64,000 bases of DNA from Clostridia bacterium (GCA_017451425.1 JAFSPP010000006.1:1-64000); one strand, 5' to 3'; counted from the stretch's first letter, positions 33,579-42,475 are shown. Translations and numbers: made by a program. Notes: a model not told the origin generated them from the letters alone.

Positions 33579-34577
33579 TCAGTCGTCCAGTATGTTGGCT
33601 CCGGGTTTTACTTCCTTGCGGCCCGGGTTGTAGATTGTTATTCCGTCCAGGGCCCACTGCTTCTGGCTGAAGCTCTTGGGGTCGAGCTCGCTCTCGATTT
33701 CCGAGAACTCGTATACCTTGGCGTCCATATTGTCAATCATATGGAGAAGGTAGGCCTCAAGGAACTTCGGGCGGACGGCGGCACCGAAGTCCGGCTCGCC
33801 GTGGTGCGACAGCAGCATGTGCTCAATGAGACGGAGCTTCTCGTCGTCCGTCTTGAGGCTCGTGCCGACAAAGCGCACTATCATGGCGCCGCGGACCAGG
33901 TGGCCCACAAGATTTCCGTCTGCGGTGTAGTCGCCTGCGACACCGAGGTCATCGGCATCCATCTCGGAAATCTTGCCTATGTCGTGCAGCGCGGCGCCGC
34001 AGATGAGCAGGTCGCGGTCTGCCTGGGGATAGACCTCGCAGATCTTCTCGGCAAGGGTCATGACGCTGAGCGTGTGCATGAGCAGACCGCCGCGGACTGC
34101 GTGGTGCATGCTCTTTGCTGCGGGGTAGTATGAGAGCTTGTCGTGGTATTTCTCGAGGATGGTTGTCGTGAGCTTTTTGAGCTCGTCATCCTTAACTGTC
34201 GAAATCATTGAAATGACTTTCGCAAACATTGCGGTTGTGTCATACGGGGATGCCTTGACATAGTCCTCCTTCTTCGCATCTGCGGGAGGATTTGAGACAT
34301 CGTCAACCGTAACCTGGAAAGCGTTGTTGAAACGTTTTACTTTGCCGACTATGCATACGAAGTCACCGACGGAGAATATCTTCGAAACGCCGGGTTCGTA
34401 GTTGAAGAATTTGCCGGAGATCTCCCCGGTGGAGTCAGAGATTACGAGGTCGACATATTTGCTGCCGCTCTTGGCCTCCCTGACGTCATATTTCTTGAGT
34501 ATTCCGTTTGCCGTGAATTCTGTGAAATCACTGTATGTTTCAGCCTCGCTGAAGGGGTTAAGCACTATATTTGCCAT
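33579..34577 (-). CDS. yhaM: YhaM-type 3'-5' exoribonuclease (OB + HD domains)
   Basis: 332 aa. The N-terminal OB fold (about 15-105) contains KYVDLVISDSTGEISGKFF; the HD domain has HHAVRGGLLMHTLSV, HDIGK and LSHHG metal-binding residues. In Bacillus YhaM is a 3'-5' exonuclease for RNA and ssDNA. GAGGTG precedes the ATG. It leads a minus-strand operon with prmA and the lipoprotein, and shares an intergenic region with the divergent M16 genes. Confidence 0.92.
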   Translation of the reverse strand: MANIVLNPFSEAETYSDFTEFTANGILKKYDVREAKSGSKYVDLVISDSTGEISGKFFNYEPGVSKIFSVGDFVCIVGKVKRFNNAFQVTVDDVSNPPADAKKEDYVKASPYDTTAMFAKVISMISTVKDDELKKLTTTILEKYHDKLSYYPAAKSMHHAVRGGLLMHTLSVMTLAEKICEVYPQADRDLLICGAALHDIGKISEMDADDLGVAGDYTADGNLVGHLVRGAMIVRFVGTSLKTDDEKLRLIEHMLLSHHGEPDFGAAVRPKFLEAYLLHMIDNMDAKVYEFSEIESELDPKSFSQKQWALDGITIYNPGRKEVKPGANILDD

Positions 34578-34596
34578 ATTTTACACCTCGACCGAA

Positions 34597-34625
34597 ATTA
34601 TACCATAAGTCTTTTATAAAAGTAA
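34597..34625 (-). promoter_or_regulatory. Promoter of the yhaM-prmA operon
   Basis: On the minus strand TTACTT (34620-34625), a 17-nt spacer and TATAAT (34597-34602), about 20 nt upstream of the ATG. Confidence 0.6.
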
Positions 34626-34668
34626 TGTTTATGTTAAAATACTTTCATATTTTGAAAAGGAGCTTTTT

Positions 34669-35946
34669 ATGAAAAACTGCTTTGAAACAATCGAGATAGC
34701 GCCCGCTGTCAGACTGTGTTCCTACGAGACTGACAGGTTCACGAACGCGCGAATCGGCATCTCTTTTGCAATGCCGCTCGACAAGGACAGAATCAGCGAT
34801 ATTTCAATGATTCCGTTTCTGCTCTGCCGCTCCTCGGAGGACTATCCGTCTTTTATTGAAGTCAGCAGACGTGCCTATGAACTCTACGGTGCGGATATTC
34901 ATCCCTATGTGACAAAACAGGGTGACAATCACATTGTCGGCATAACTCTTGAACTGCTCAACAACAGATTTGCTCTTGAGGGCGAGGATATTGCATTGGA
35001 AGGCGCGAAGTTCCTCTTTGACATGGTCTTCAGACCGAATCTCAGGGACGGAGGCTTTGTGCCCGAGGAACTTGAAATCCAGCGCAGAATTGCCTCTGAA
35101 AAAGTTATGAGCCTCGTAAATGACAAACGCCTCTATGCGAAGTACCGCCTTGAGAAGGAGATGTTCGCAGGCGAGAACTTTGCCGAGTACATACACGGTA
35201 CGCCGGAGGGCATTGCCGCGGCAACACCGCAGAGCGTATATGCCGCTTACGGCGACATGCTACGCGGAGGCAGGGTTCAGCTCAGCACAGTGGGCTCCGC
35301 TGACCCGAAAGCCATAGCGGACCTGTTTGCCGGCTATCTGGAAGGTATTGAGCGTGAACCTTATATGCTCTTCTCGTCAATTGTCGCAGTTGCGGATGAG
35401 GTGAAGCATGTATCCGAGGATATGCCCGTAAACCAGGGCAAACTCGTCATGGGCTTCAGGCTCGGCATGACGGATCCGGAAGCGGATTACCCGAAGTACA
35501 AGATGATGTGCAGCCTCTTCGGAGCGGGTGTCCACTCGAGGCTCTTCAATGTCGTACGCGAGCAGATGAGTCTCTGCTACTACTGCTCCTCGAGCGTAAA
35601 CCGCAAGAAGGGCTGTATGCTGGTCCAGAGCGGACTTGAGAATGAGAACGCAGAGGTGGCCGAGAAGGAGATCTTAAACCAGCTGCGCTATGTGGCTGAG
35701 TCCTCGACAGAGGATGACCTTGAAAAGGCCAGACTCTCTATTGCCGATGAATACAAGTCAATCTGCGATACACCTGACATGATTGCCGGATGGATTGATT
35801 CCCAGTGCCTCGACGACGAGATTGAGACACCCGAGCAGCATGTGGCATCACTCATGGCCGTAACGCTTGACGATGTAAAATCCGCGGCAGCGGCAGTGAC
35901 ACTTGACACTGTGTATATGCTCCGCGCAGAGGAGGTGCAGTCATGA
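34669..35946 (+). CDS. yfmF: M16-like protein, YfmF type (non-catalytic)
   Basis: 425 aa. Two M16-type halves: ARIGISFAMPLDKD near the N-terminus and GKLVMGFRLGMTDPE in the second half, with VVREQMSLCYYCSSS. The zinc-binding HxxEH is absent, as in YfmF homologues. It pairs with the downstream YfmH, which has the motif. Homologues are linked to EF-P modification in Bacillus; here the partner relation follows from the 4-nt overlap. AAAAGGAG precedes the ATG. Confidence 0.88.
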   Translation: MKNCFETIEIAPAVRLCSYETDRFTNARIGISFAMPLDKDRISDISMIPFLLCRSSEDYPSFIEVSRRAYELYGADIHPYVTKQGDNHIVGITLELLNNRFALEGEDIALEGAKFLFDMVFRPNLRDGGFVPEELEIQRRIASEKVMSLVNDKRLYAKYRLEKEMFAGENFAEYIHGTPEGIAAATPQSVYAAYGDMLRGGRVQLSTVGSADPKAIADLFAGYLEGIEREPYMLFSSIVAVADEVKHVSEDMPVNQGKLVMGFRLGMTDPEADYPKYKMMCSLFGAGVHSRLFNVVREQMSLCYYCSSSVNRKKGCMLVQSGLENENAEVAEKEILNQLRYVAESSTEDDLEKARLSIADEYKSICDTPDMIAGWIDSQCLDDEIETPEQHVASLMAVTLDDVKSAAAAVTLDTVYMLRAEEVQS

Positions 35947-37202
35947 ATATACGTGAAATAAAGAATGACCTCCTGAACGATTCCTACTTTGAGATTGAGC
36001 ACGACTCGGGACTTACGATCTTCGTGTATCCCAAGGCCGGCTACTCAAGTTCCTATGCGATATTCGGAACCGATTACGGTTCAGTGGATGCCGACGGCAT
36101 ACCGAACGGTACAGCGCATTTCCTTGAACACAAGCTCTTCGAGTCCGATGAGCTTGATGCCTTCAAGCGCTTTGCCGAGACGGGCGCGTCGGCCAATGCC
36201 TATACGACGTTCGATCGCACCTGCTACCTTTTCAGCTGCGGTGCGAACTTTAAACAGAATCTCGAAATACTTCTCGACTTCGTAACCCATCCCTATTTCA
36301 CACAGGAGACCGTGGAGAAGGAGCAGGGTATAATCGGTCAGGAGATAAAGATGTACGAGGACGACCCCATGTGGCGCTCTCTCTTCAATCTTCTGAAGGC
36401 GGCCTACAGCAACCATCCGGTTCGCGTAGACCTCGCCGGTACGGTTGAGTCAATTGCCGAGATTACGGCGGACACACTCTATGACTGCTACAACAAGTTT
36501 TACAGCCTCTCAAACATGGCTCTTGCCTGCGTCGGTAACACGACGGTTGAAGAGGTTCTTGAGGTCGCGGACAAGGTGCTGCCCGGCAAGGCGCCGAAGG
36601 GCGAACCCATAAAGCGCAGCTTTGATGAACCCTATGAGGTTAAAGAGAAATATGTCGAGGAGAAGATGAGTGTCGCCATTCCTCAGTTCGCCCTCGGTTT
36701 CAAACTGGCGCAGGGCAGCGACACGGGCGCAAGGCCCGAAGTGAGAGAGAAAATCATCACTGCCGTCGTGCTTGACTGTATCCTCGGTTCAACGACGGAG
36801 TTCTATAACGAACTTCTGCGTGACGGCTACATCTCCCCGAACTTCGGGGCGGAGTTCTTCGCCGGACCGGGTTCAAAGCTTCTGCTATTCATGGGCGACA
36901 GCAGGGATCCGAAATATGTCGCCGAGGTCATAAAGAAAAGGCTCGCAGAGGTTAGGGAGACAGGCATACCGAAGGAGGACTTCGAGCGCACACGCAAGGC
37001 CCACTACGGCCTGGCGGTCATGGACTTCAACGATGTCCAGGGAATCGCGAACATGCTTGTCGTCTCCCGCTTTGAACATGCGAGTATTTATGATGATCTT
37101 GAAGTGTACAGAACACTCACGCTTGAAGAGGTCAATGCTTATCTTAAAGACCGGGTTGACGTTGACAACGCATCCCTGTCGGTCATTCTTCCGAAGGAGT
37201 AA
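35943..37202 (+). CDS. yfmH: M16 zinc peptidase, YfmH type
   Basis: 419 aa. Zinc motif HFLEH is in GTAHFLEHKLFES with the downstream Glu in the EQGIIGQEIKMYEDDP segment. The typical YGSVDADGIPNGTAHF lead is present. It overlaps yfmF by 4 nt (ATGA) and is followed 3 nt later by lgt. Substrate is unknown. Confidence 0.9.
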   Translation: MNIREIKNDLLNDSYFEIEHDSGLTIFVYPKAGYSSSYAIFGTDYGSVDADGIPNGTAHFLEHKLFESDELDAFKRFAETGASANAYTTFDRTCYLFSCGANFKQNLEILLDFVTHPYFTQETVEKEQGIIGQEIKMYEDDPMWRSLFNLLKAAYSNHPVRVDLAGTVESIAEITADTLYDCYNKFYSLSNMALACVGNTTVEEVLEVADKVLPGKAPKGEPIKRSFDEPYEVKEKYVEEKMSVAIPQFALGFKLAQGSDTGARPEVREKIITAVVLDCILGSTTEFYNELLRDGYISPNFGAEFFAGPGSKLLLFMGDSRDPKYVAEVIKKRLAEVRETGIPKEDFERTRKAHYGLAVMDFNDVQGIANMLVVSRFEHASIYDDLEVYRTLTLEEVNAYLKDRVDVDNASLSVILPKE

Positions 37203-37205
37203 CTT

Positions 37206-38150
37206 ATGTCTGATTACACCATAGTATATTTCAATGCGATAAAACGCGGCTTTTCTGTACCGTCCACGCTCGCGGATTTCACCATCGGAAATCTGGAGTT
37301 TACGGTAAAGTGGTACGGTGTGCTTATAGCCACGGGTTATCTTCTCGCCCTGATATTCTGCACGAAACTTGCAAGGCGGGCTAAGATAGATGTAGACGCT
37401 CTCTATGACGCAATCATCTGGGGCACCCTGGGCGGTATTATAGGCGCGAGAGCCTACTATGTGCTCTTCAATCTGCCGTATTATCTCGCCAATCCCTCTC
37501 ATATCCTGCGGATATCGGAGGGCGGCCTCGCCATCTATGGCGGCGTCATAGGAGGCGGTCTCGTGGCTGTTTTGGTCTGCAAGATAAAGAAACTCCACCC
37601 GCTCGACGTCTTGGACCTTGCCGCCGTCGGTTTTCTGATCGGCCAGGGGCTCGGCCGCTGGGGTAATTTCACAAACCAAGAGGCCTTCGGTTACAACACA
37701 TCACTCCCCTGGGGCATGATGAGCGACAAGACCTCGGAATACCTCATTGAGCATCAGGACTTCATGGTGGCGCACGGTATGACCGTGGAGCCGTATGCCG
37801 GCGTTCACCCGACGTTCCTCTACGAGTCACTCTGGTGTATCACAGGCTTCGTCCTTCTCTACTTTATGTTCAGGGACCACAGGAAGTTCCGCGGACAGAT
37901 AGCCCTGTCATATGGTGTATGGTACGGCTTTGAACGCTCCATCGTCGAAGGACTCAGGACAGACAGTCTCTACATCGGTGCAACAAATATACGTGTTTCA
38001 CAGGTATTGTCTATTGCACTTTGTGTGGTATGTTTGGTATTATTAGTTGTGAAATTTGCGAAATACAGGAAGAATCCGACGGAAATCGTCACGGATAAAC
38101 CGGATGAGGAGGAAGTTTCAAATGAGCAAGAGAAAGCAGAAGAAGCTTGA
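37206..38150 (+). CDS. lgt: Prolipoprotein diacylglyceryl transferase
   Basis: 314 aa membrane enzyme that attaches diacylglycerol to the Cys of lipoprotein precursors. Seven predicted helices; diagnostic motifs GGLAIYGGVIGGG, GRWGNFTNQEAFG and HPTFLYES are present. A highly charged tail of about 30 residues (KPDEEEVSNEQEKAEEA at the end) extends past the last helix. The 3' end overlaps the next gene by 29 nt. The window contains lipoproteins that need it. Confidence 0.95.
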   Translation: MSDYTIVYFNAIKRGFSVPSTLADFTIGNLEFTVKWYGVLIATGYLLALIFCTKLARRAKIDVDALYDAIIWGTLGGIIGARAYYVLFNLPYYLANPSHILRISEGGLAIYGGVIGGGLVAVLVCKIKKLHPLDVLDLAAVGFLIGQGLGRWGNFTNQEAFGYNTSLPWGMMSDKTSEYLIEHQDFMVAHGMTVEPYAGVHPTFLYESLWCITGFVLLYFMFRDHRKFRGQIALSYGVWYGFERSIVEGLRTDSLYIGATNIRVSQVLSIALCVVCLVLLVVKFAKYRKNPTEIVTDKPDEEEVSNEQEKAEEA

Positions 38151-38442
38151 AGCACAGAAAGCTCAGGAACTTCGTGAAATGCTCGCGGAGATGACAAAGA
38201 AAGAGCGCAAGGCCTACGAGAAGGAACAGGCAGCCATAGCGAAAAAGAAGGCCGAGGCTGAGAAGGCTGCAGCCGAGAAGGCCGAAAAGAAGGCCGCGAA
38301 GAAGGCGGCGGCTGTCGCGAAGGCGAAGAAGCGCTCAAAGAAGAGAACAAAGCGTACGAACCGCGTAAAGAAGGTTGTAAGAAAGCAGATGTTCTCAAAG
38401 AAGGCCGCAAAAAGAAAGAAAAAAGCACTGGGCAGACTTTAA
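38122..38442 (+). CDS. Lys/Ala/Arg-rich basic protein, 106 aa
   Basis: Starts at ATG 38122 with GAGGAGG about 11 nt upstream, inside the end of lgt. The sequence is nearly all helical and charged: an N-terminal coiled segment (EAQKAQELREMLAEMTKKE), an AEKAAAEKAEKK stretch, and a very basic C-terminus (KKRSKKRTKRTNR, KKAAKRKKKALGRL). It resembles histone H1/HU-tail-like low-complexity proteins and may bind nucleic acid, but no family is recognised. It lies before a terminator and the L21 operon, whose L21 tail has similar composition. Confidence 0.65.
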   Translation: MSKRKQKKLEAQKAQELREMLAEMTKKERKAYEKEQAAIAKKKAEAEKAAAEKAEKKAAKKAAAVAKAKKRSKKRTKRTNRVKKVVRKQMFSKKAAKRKKKALGRL

Positions 38443-38448
38443 GCTCAC

Positions 38449-38478
38449 GGGAGTCAAGTTTTTCTTGACTCCCTTTTT
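38449..38478 (+). terminator. Terminator before the rplU operon
   Basis: GGGAGTCAAG (38449-38458) pairs with CTTGACTCCC (38464-38473), then TTTTT. The next promoter begins in its right arm. Confidence 0.88.
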
Positions 38479-38493
38479 AACGCGTGTTATAAT
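38465..38493 (+). promoter_or_regulatory. Promoter of rplU, overlapping the terminator
   Basis: TTGACT (38465-38470), 17-nt spacer and TATAAT (38488-38493). The -35 is part of the terminator's descending arm. Confidence 0.8.
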
Positions 38494-38495
38494 AC

Positions 38496-38580
38496 ATCTC
38501 GCCGCATATTCCGGGTAGGGCTTGAAAAAGCCCGTAAGTAAAGCAATTTTCACCTGTCGTAGCGAGTCTGAAACAAAGGA
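38496..38580 (+). promoter_or_regulatory. Structured 5' leader of rplU (candidate L21 leader)
   Basis: The leader holds an inner hairpin GGGCTT/AAGCCC with a 4-nt loop (38518-38533) and possible closing pairs between CTCGC near 38498 and GCGAG near 38571. Autoregulatory leaders precede rplU in many Bacillota (Rfam L21_leader); matching to that family is by position and general shape only. Confidence 0.5.
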
Positions 38581-38589
38581 ATGAAAAGA

Positions 38590-39225
38590 ATGTACGCAGT
38601 AGTAGAAACAGGCGGAAAACAGTACAAGGTTTCCGAAGGCGACGTTCTCTACGTTGAGAAGCTCGACGTAAAGGAAGATGCCAAGGTTATTCTTGATAAG
38701 GTTCTCGCCATCGGTACAGAAAAAGGTCTCAAGGTAGGCACTCCTTATGTCAAGGGCGCAGCTGTTGAGGCAAAGGCTTTAAAGAACGGCAAGGCAAAGA
38801 AAATCCTTGTTATGACTTACAAGCCGAAGAAGAACGAAAAACGCAAGATGGGCCACAGACAGCCTTATACGAAACTTGAGATTCTCAAGATTTCCGAGAA
38901 GGCAGCCAAGGCTACAGAAGATAAAGCCGAGAAGCCGGCCGCTGAAAAGAAGGCAGCAGCTCCGAAGGCAGAGGCCGAGAAGAAGGCTCCTGCAAAGAAG
39001 GCGGCAGTTCCGAAGGCAGAGGCTGAGAAGAAGGCTCCTGCAAAGAAGGCGGCAGCTCCGAAGGCAGAGGCCGAGAAGAAGGCTCCTGCAAAGAAGGCGG
39101 CAGCTCCGAAGGCAGAGGCTGAGAAGAAGGCTCCTGCAAAGAAGGCAGCAGCTCCGAAGGCAGCAGCTGAGAAGAAAGCTCCTGCAAAGAAGGCTCCGGC
39201 AAAGAAAGAGACAAAGGCTGAATAA
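38590..39225 (+). CDS. rplU: Ribosomal protein L21 with an Ala/Lys/Pro repeat tail
   Basis: Residues 1-103 are a standard L21 ([14 protein letters not shown] start, [25 protein letters not shown] end). About 108 further residues form a low-complexity tail: a linker, then five copies of a 16-residue unit [15 protein letters not shown]-, and [13 protein letters not shown]21 usually stops near 103. The ATG at 38590 is chosen because AAAGGA is 9 nt upstream; an ATG at 38581 abuts it. The tail should be disordered and basic, facing the solvent or binding RNA/DNA. Confidence 0.95.
   Translation: MYAVVETGGKQYKVSEGDVLYVEKLDVKEDAKVILDKVLAIGTEKGLKVGTPYVKGAAVEAKALKNGKAKKILVMTYKPKKNEKRKMGHRQPYTKLEILKISEKAAKATEDKAEKPAAEKKAAAPKAEAEKKAPAKKAAVPKAEAEKKAPAKKAAAPKAEAEKKAPAKKAAAPKAEAEKKAPAKKAAAPKAAAEKKAPAKKAPAKKETKAE
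38956..39195 (+). repeat. Five tandem 48-bp repeats within rplU
   Basis: Units start at 38956, 39004, 39052, 39100 and 39148; the first four differ by few bases, the fifth has GCA for GAG and other changes. Unit length is a multiple of three, so copy number can change without a frameshift, as for VNTR-type coding repeats. Confidence 0.9.
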
Positions 39226-39244
39226 GAAGGGAGTGTAAGTTTCT

Positions 39245-39508
39245 ATGGCACATAAGAAAGGTATGGGTTCTACCCGTAACGGTCGTGACTCCGAAAGCAA
39301 ACGCCTCGGTGTCAAGAGAGCAGACGGTCAGTTTGTTCTTGCAGGCAACGTCCTTGTAACGCAGAGAGGAACACACATCCACCCCGGCAACAATGTCGGC
39401 AAGGGTTCAGATGATACACTCTTCGCCAAGATTGACGGTCGCGTTAAGTTCGAGAGAATGGGCAAAGACCGCAAGAAGGTCTCTGTTTACGCGGTAGAAG
39501 AACAGTAA
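39245..39508 (+). CDS. rpmA: Ribosomal protein L27
   Basis: 87 aa. [19 protein letters not shown] is the mature N-terminus directly after the initiator Met, and [20 protein letters not shown] is the core. Most Bacillota L27 start with a 9-12 residue extension ending FFA that protease Prp removes; none is present here, and no prp gene lies between rplU and rpmA. GAAGGGAG lies 10 nt upstream. It ends at a terminator. Confidence 0.97.
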   Translation: MAHKKGMGSTRNGRDSESKRLGVKRADGQFVLAGNVLVTQRGTHIHPGNNVGKGSDDTLFAKIDGRVKFERMGKDRKKVSVYAVEEQ

Positions 39509-39512
39509 TCAC

Positions 39513-39548
39513 AAAAGAGCAGGTCGGATGACCTGCTCTTTTCTTTAT
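39513..39548 (+). terminator. Terminator of the rplU-rpmA operon
   Basis: AAAAGAGCAGGTC (39513-39525) and GACCTGCTCTTTT (39530-39542) are a perfect 13-bp stem, followed by a T-rich stretch. Confidence 0.88.
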
Positions 39549-39577
39549 TTGACGAAAGGGCATTACAATACTATAAT
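39549..39577 (+). promoter_or_regulatory. Promoter of alr
   Basis: TTGACG (39549-39554), 17-nt spacer, TATAAT (39572-39577); the -35 directly follows the terminator T tract. Confidence 0.8.
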
Positions 39578-39606
39578 TAGGTATCATTTTAAGAGGGAGT
39601 TTATAT

Positions 39607-40728
39607 ATGAATCCTTCAAGAGTATATGTCGGCGTAGACTTGGCTGCCATCTCGGAAAACGTAAAGAATATCAAGGACAAGGTCGGACCGGACGTCAAAG
39701 TCATGGCTGTCATAAAGACTGACGGCTACGGACACGGTGCGGTGGCAATTGCTCATGCCTTAAATGACACGGGCGTGCATTCCTTTGCCGTCGCGACAAT
39801 AGATGAGGCGCGCGAACTGCGCAGCTCGGGTATCAGGAATCCCATTCTGATACTGGGCTATGTATTTCCGAACGACCTTCAGGATGTCATAGATTACAAC
39901 ATCACTTCGACTGTATTTTCCTATGAATCGGCCAAAATGATTTCCGATTATGCCGCTGAGCGTGAAAAGACTGCCAAGATTCACATAAAACTCGATACCG
40001 GCATGGGCCGTATAGGCTTCATTCCATGCAGGGAGTCAGTTGAGGAAATAAAGAGAATATTCAGCCTTCCGAACATTGAGGTAGAGGGCGTATTCTCGCA
40101 TTTCGCAAAAGCCGACGAGGCAGATCTCGCCCCCGCCAGGGAGCAGGCAAAACTCTTTGAGAACTTTGTAAGTGAACTTGAAGCAGAGGGTTGCAAGTTC
40201 GCCATAAAGCATATCTGCAACTCCGCCGGAGTACTTGCCTTAAACGAGAACTATGACAATATGGTAAGGGCCGGAATTATTATTTACGGCCTTTTACCGA
40301 GCGCGGAAGTAAAGTGCGACATAGCTTTGAAGCCTGCGCTTGAGCTGGTTTCACATGTGGCATATGTCAAGGAGGTAGGCGCAGGTTTCACCGTAAGTTA
40401 CGGCTCAACCTATACGACTACCGGCGACACGAAGATAGCGACGATTCCGGTGGGCTACGGCGACGGTTATCCGCGCTCGCTCTCCGGAAAAGGCCGTGTA
40501 ATCATAAACGGCTGCTACGCGCCGATTATCGGCCGCGTATGTATGGACCAGTTTATGGTGGATGTCACGGATGTCCCGGATGTCAGACAGGGCGATGAGG
40601 TCAAACTGATAGGCAGACAGGGAAACTGTGAGATAACGGTGGATGAGATTGCCGGAATCGCCGGCACGATAAATTATGAAATAGTCTGCGGTATCAATAA
40701 GCGCGTACCCAGGATTTACAGATACTGA
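39607..40728 (+). CDS. alr: Alanine racemase
   Basis: 373 aa PLP enzyme that makes D-Ala for peptidoglycan. PLP-Lys37 is in AVIKTDGYGHGA, the second catalytic Tyr is in FTVSYGSTY, and VPRIYRY ends the protein as usual. AGAGGGAG lies 10 nt before the ATG. It is followed 10 nt later by the ABC exporter genes, whose relation to it is not clear. Confidence 0.95.
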   Translation: MNPSRVYVGVDLAAISENVKNIKDKVGPDVKVMAVIKTDGYGHGAVAIAHALNDTGVHSFAVATIDEARELRSSGIRNPILILGYVFPNDLQDVIDYNITSTVFSYESAKMISDYAAEREKTAKIHIKLDTGMGRIGFIPCRESVEEIKRIFSLPNIEVEGVFSHFAKADEADLAPAREQAKLFENFVSELEAEGCKFAIKHICNSAGVLALNENYDNMVRAGIIIYGLLPSAEVKCDIALKPALELVSHVAYVKEVGAGFTVSYGSTYTTTGDTKIATIPVGYGDGYPRSLSGKGRVIINGCYAPIIGRVCMDQFMVDVTDVPDVRQGDEVKLIGRQGNCEITVDEIAGIAGTINYEIVCGINKRVPRIYRY

Positions 40729-40738
40729 GGAGATTTTA

Positions 40739-42475
40739 GTGAGAAGAGTACTGGCATATTTAAAACCATACATTCCTCTGGTAATACTTTCCATTGCGTT
40801 CCTTGTCGGTCAGGTCTATACGGAGCTCTCGCTTCCGAACCTCATGAGCGACATAGTGGACAAGGGAATATTGCTTCAGGGGATTACACCTGAAGAGAGA
40901 AACGGATTTATCAGGTCCATCGGACTTGAGATGCTGGGTGTCTCTCTTCTTTCCATTGCCTGCGCAATAGGTTCAAGTTTCTTTGCAATCCGTATCTCCG
41001 CGGGAGTTTCAAGGAGACTCCGCAGAGATCTGTTTGCCAAGGTGAATGAGTTCTCAAACGCGGAGATAAGCAAATTCTCCACTGCATCACTCATAACCAG
41101 GACAACGAACGATGTAACGCAGGTACAGAACTTCATAACAATGGGACTCATGATGATGCTCTTCGCACCCTTCATGGGTCTCGGTTCGGTTTATATGGCG
41201 CTCACACTTTGTAGGGAACTCTCCTGGACTGTTCTCACCGCGGTAATAGTGATAATAGTCATTCTGGGCATACTCATGGTGGTTGTAATGCCGAAGTTCA
41301 AGGCATTGCAGAAACTCACCGACAGACTCAATCTTGTCTCCCGTGAGGGACTTTCCGGTATGATGGTTATCCGCGCGTTCGGAAATGAGGAACACGAGGC
41401 GGAGCGTTTCCGCGAGGCCAATGAGGACCTCACATTTACGACCAGGTTTGTAATGCGCTCGATGGCCCTCATGGGACCGGTCATGGCACTTATAATGTCC
41501 GGACTTCAGCTCGCAATCGTGTGGTTTGGAGCAAAGCTCATAAACCTGCAGGAACTCCAGCTCGGTGAGATGATGGCGTTCCTTCAGTATGCGCAGCATA
41601 TACTCATATCGTTCCTCTTTGTTTCGGCAATATTTATCATGATACCCCGTGCACAGGTCTCGGCGCAGCGTGTAGCCGAGGTGCTTGACACGGAGATAAG
41701 CATAAAGGACAAGGAAGGCGCGGAGGACTTTGACAATGTCAGAGGCGAGGTCGTGTTCGACCACGTCTCATTCCGTTATCCCGACGCGGAGGAAGACGTT
41801 ATAACCGACGTGTCATTCACGGCGAAACCCGGCGAGACGACGGCCTTTATCGGCTCGACGGGCTCCGGCAAGTCCACACTCATAAACCTCGTCCCGAGGT
41901 TTTATGACGTGACTGCCGGCTCAATAAAAATAGACGGCCGCGACATAAGGGATGTAAAGCTTCACGATCTTCGTGAGGCCATAGGTTATGTCCCGCAGAA
42001 GGCCGTCCTGTTTTCCGGCACGATTGAGTCAAACGTGAAATACGGAAATGACAGCGAAGATATCAGCGAGGCCATAGAAGTCGCGCAGGCGGCAGAGTTC
42101 GTCTATGAGAGGGAGGAGGGCATAGAGGCCCCGATTTCCCAGGGCGCGACCAATGTCTCGGGCGGACAGAAGCAGAGGCTTTCAATCGCCCGCGCTCTTG
42201 CGAAAAAACCGCCGATTTACGTCTTTGACGACAGCTTCTCGGCACTCGATTTCAAAACCGACGCTGCGCTTCGCGCGGCTTTAAAGAAATATACCGGCGC
42301 ATCGACGGTCCTTATCGTCGCACAGCGCGTCTCCACTATCATGAACGCACAGCAGATTATAGTGCTTGATGAGGGAAAAGTGGCAGGCAAGGGAACCCAC
42401 AGGGAACTCCTTGAGACCTGTCCTTATTACAGGGCTATCTGCGAGTCCCAACTTTCAAAGGAGGAGCTCGGCTAA
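40739..42475 (+). CDS. ABC exporter half-transporter with degenerate catalytic site
   Basis: 578 aa: six-helix membrane domain (1-310) and nucleotide-binding domain. Walker A is GSTGSGKST, signature NVSGGQKQRLSIARAL, but Walker B reads FDDSFSALD, with Asp in place of the catalytic Glu. In heterodimeric exporters one subunit has such a degenerate site. GTG start with TGAGGAG upstream. It overlaps the next gene by 1 nt, and the two form one transporter. The substrate (drug or lipid type) is unknown. Confidence 0.92.
   Translation: MRRVLAYLKPYIPLVILSIAFLVGQVYTELSLPNLMSDIVDKGILLQGITPEERNGFIRSIGLEMLGVSLLSIACAIGSSFFAIRISAGVSRRLRRDLFAKVNEFSNAEISKFSTASLITRTTNDVTQVQNFITMGLMMMLFAPFMGLGSVYMALTLCRELSWTVLTAVIVIIVILGILMVVVMPKFKALQKLTDRLNLVSREGLSGMMVIRAFGNEEHEAERFREANEDLTFTTRFVMRSMALMGPVMALIMSGLQLAIVWFGAKLINLQELQLGEMMAFLQYAQHILISFLFVSAIFIMIPRAQVSAQRVAEVLDTEISIKDKEGAEDFDNVRGEVVFDHVSFRYPDAEEDVITDVSFTAKPGETTAFIGSTGSGKSTLINLVPRFYDVTAGSIKIDGRDIRDVKLHDLREAIGYVPQKAVLFSGTIESNVKYGNDSEDISEAIEVAQAAEFVYEREEGIEAPISQGATNVSGGQKQRLSIARALAKKPPIYVFDDSFSALDFKTDAALRAALKKYTGASTVLIVAQRVSTIMNAQQIIVLDEGKVAGKGTHRELLETCPYYRAICESQLSKEELG

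Noticed and set aside
33083-34133. Long plus-strand ORFs across prmA and yhaM
   Set aside because: The minus strand there encodes complete recognised proteins; the plus frames are mirror effects of their codon use.
34669-35946. YfmF gene as an inactivated peptidase pseudogene
   Set aside because: Lack of HxxEH is normal for this subunit and the frame is intact over 425 codons beside an active YfmH.
36885-37679. 264-codon minus-strand ORF across yfmH and lgt
   Set aside because: Antisense to two recognised genes, with no ribosome site and an unlikely composition.
38956-39195. 48-bp repeats as a CRISPR array
   Set aside because: The copies are directly contiguous, in frame and coding, without unique spacers; no cas genes are near.
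38779-39382. Arg-rich and Leu/Ser-rich ORFs in other frames over the rplU repeats
   Set aside because: Repetitive translation of the 48-bp unit in the wrong frames; L21 explains the region.
41087-41764. 225-codon minus-strand ORF inside the ABC exporter
   Set aside because: Antisense to a complete ABC exporter domain; no start signal.
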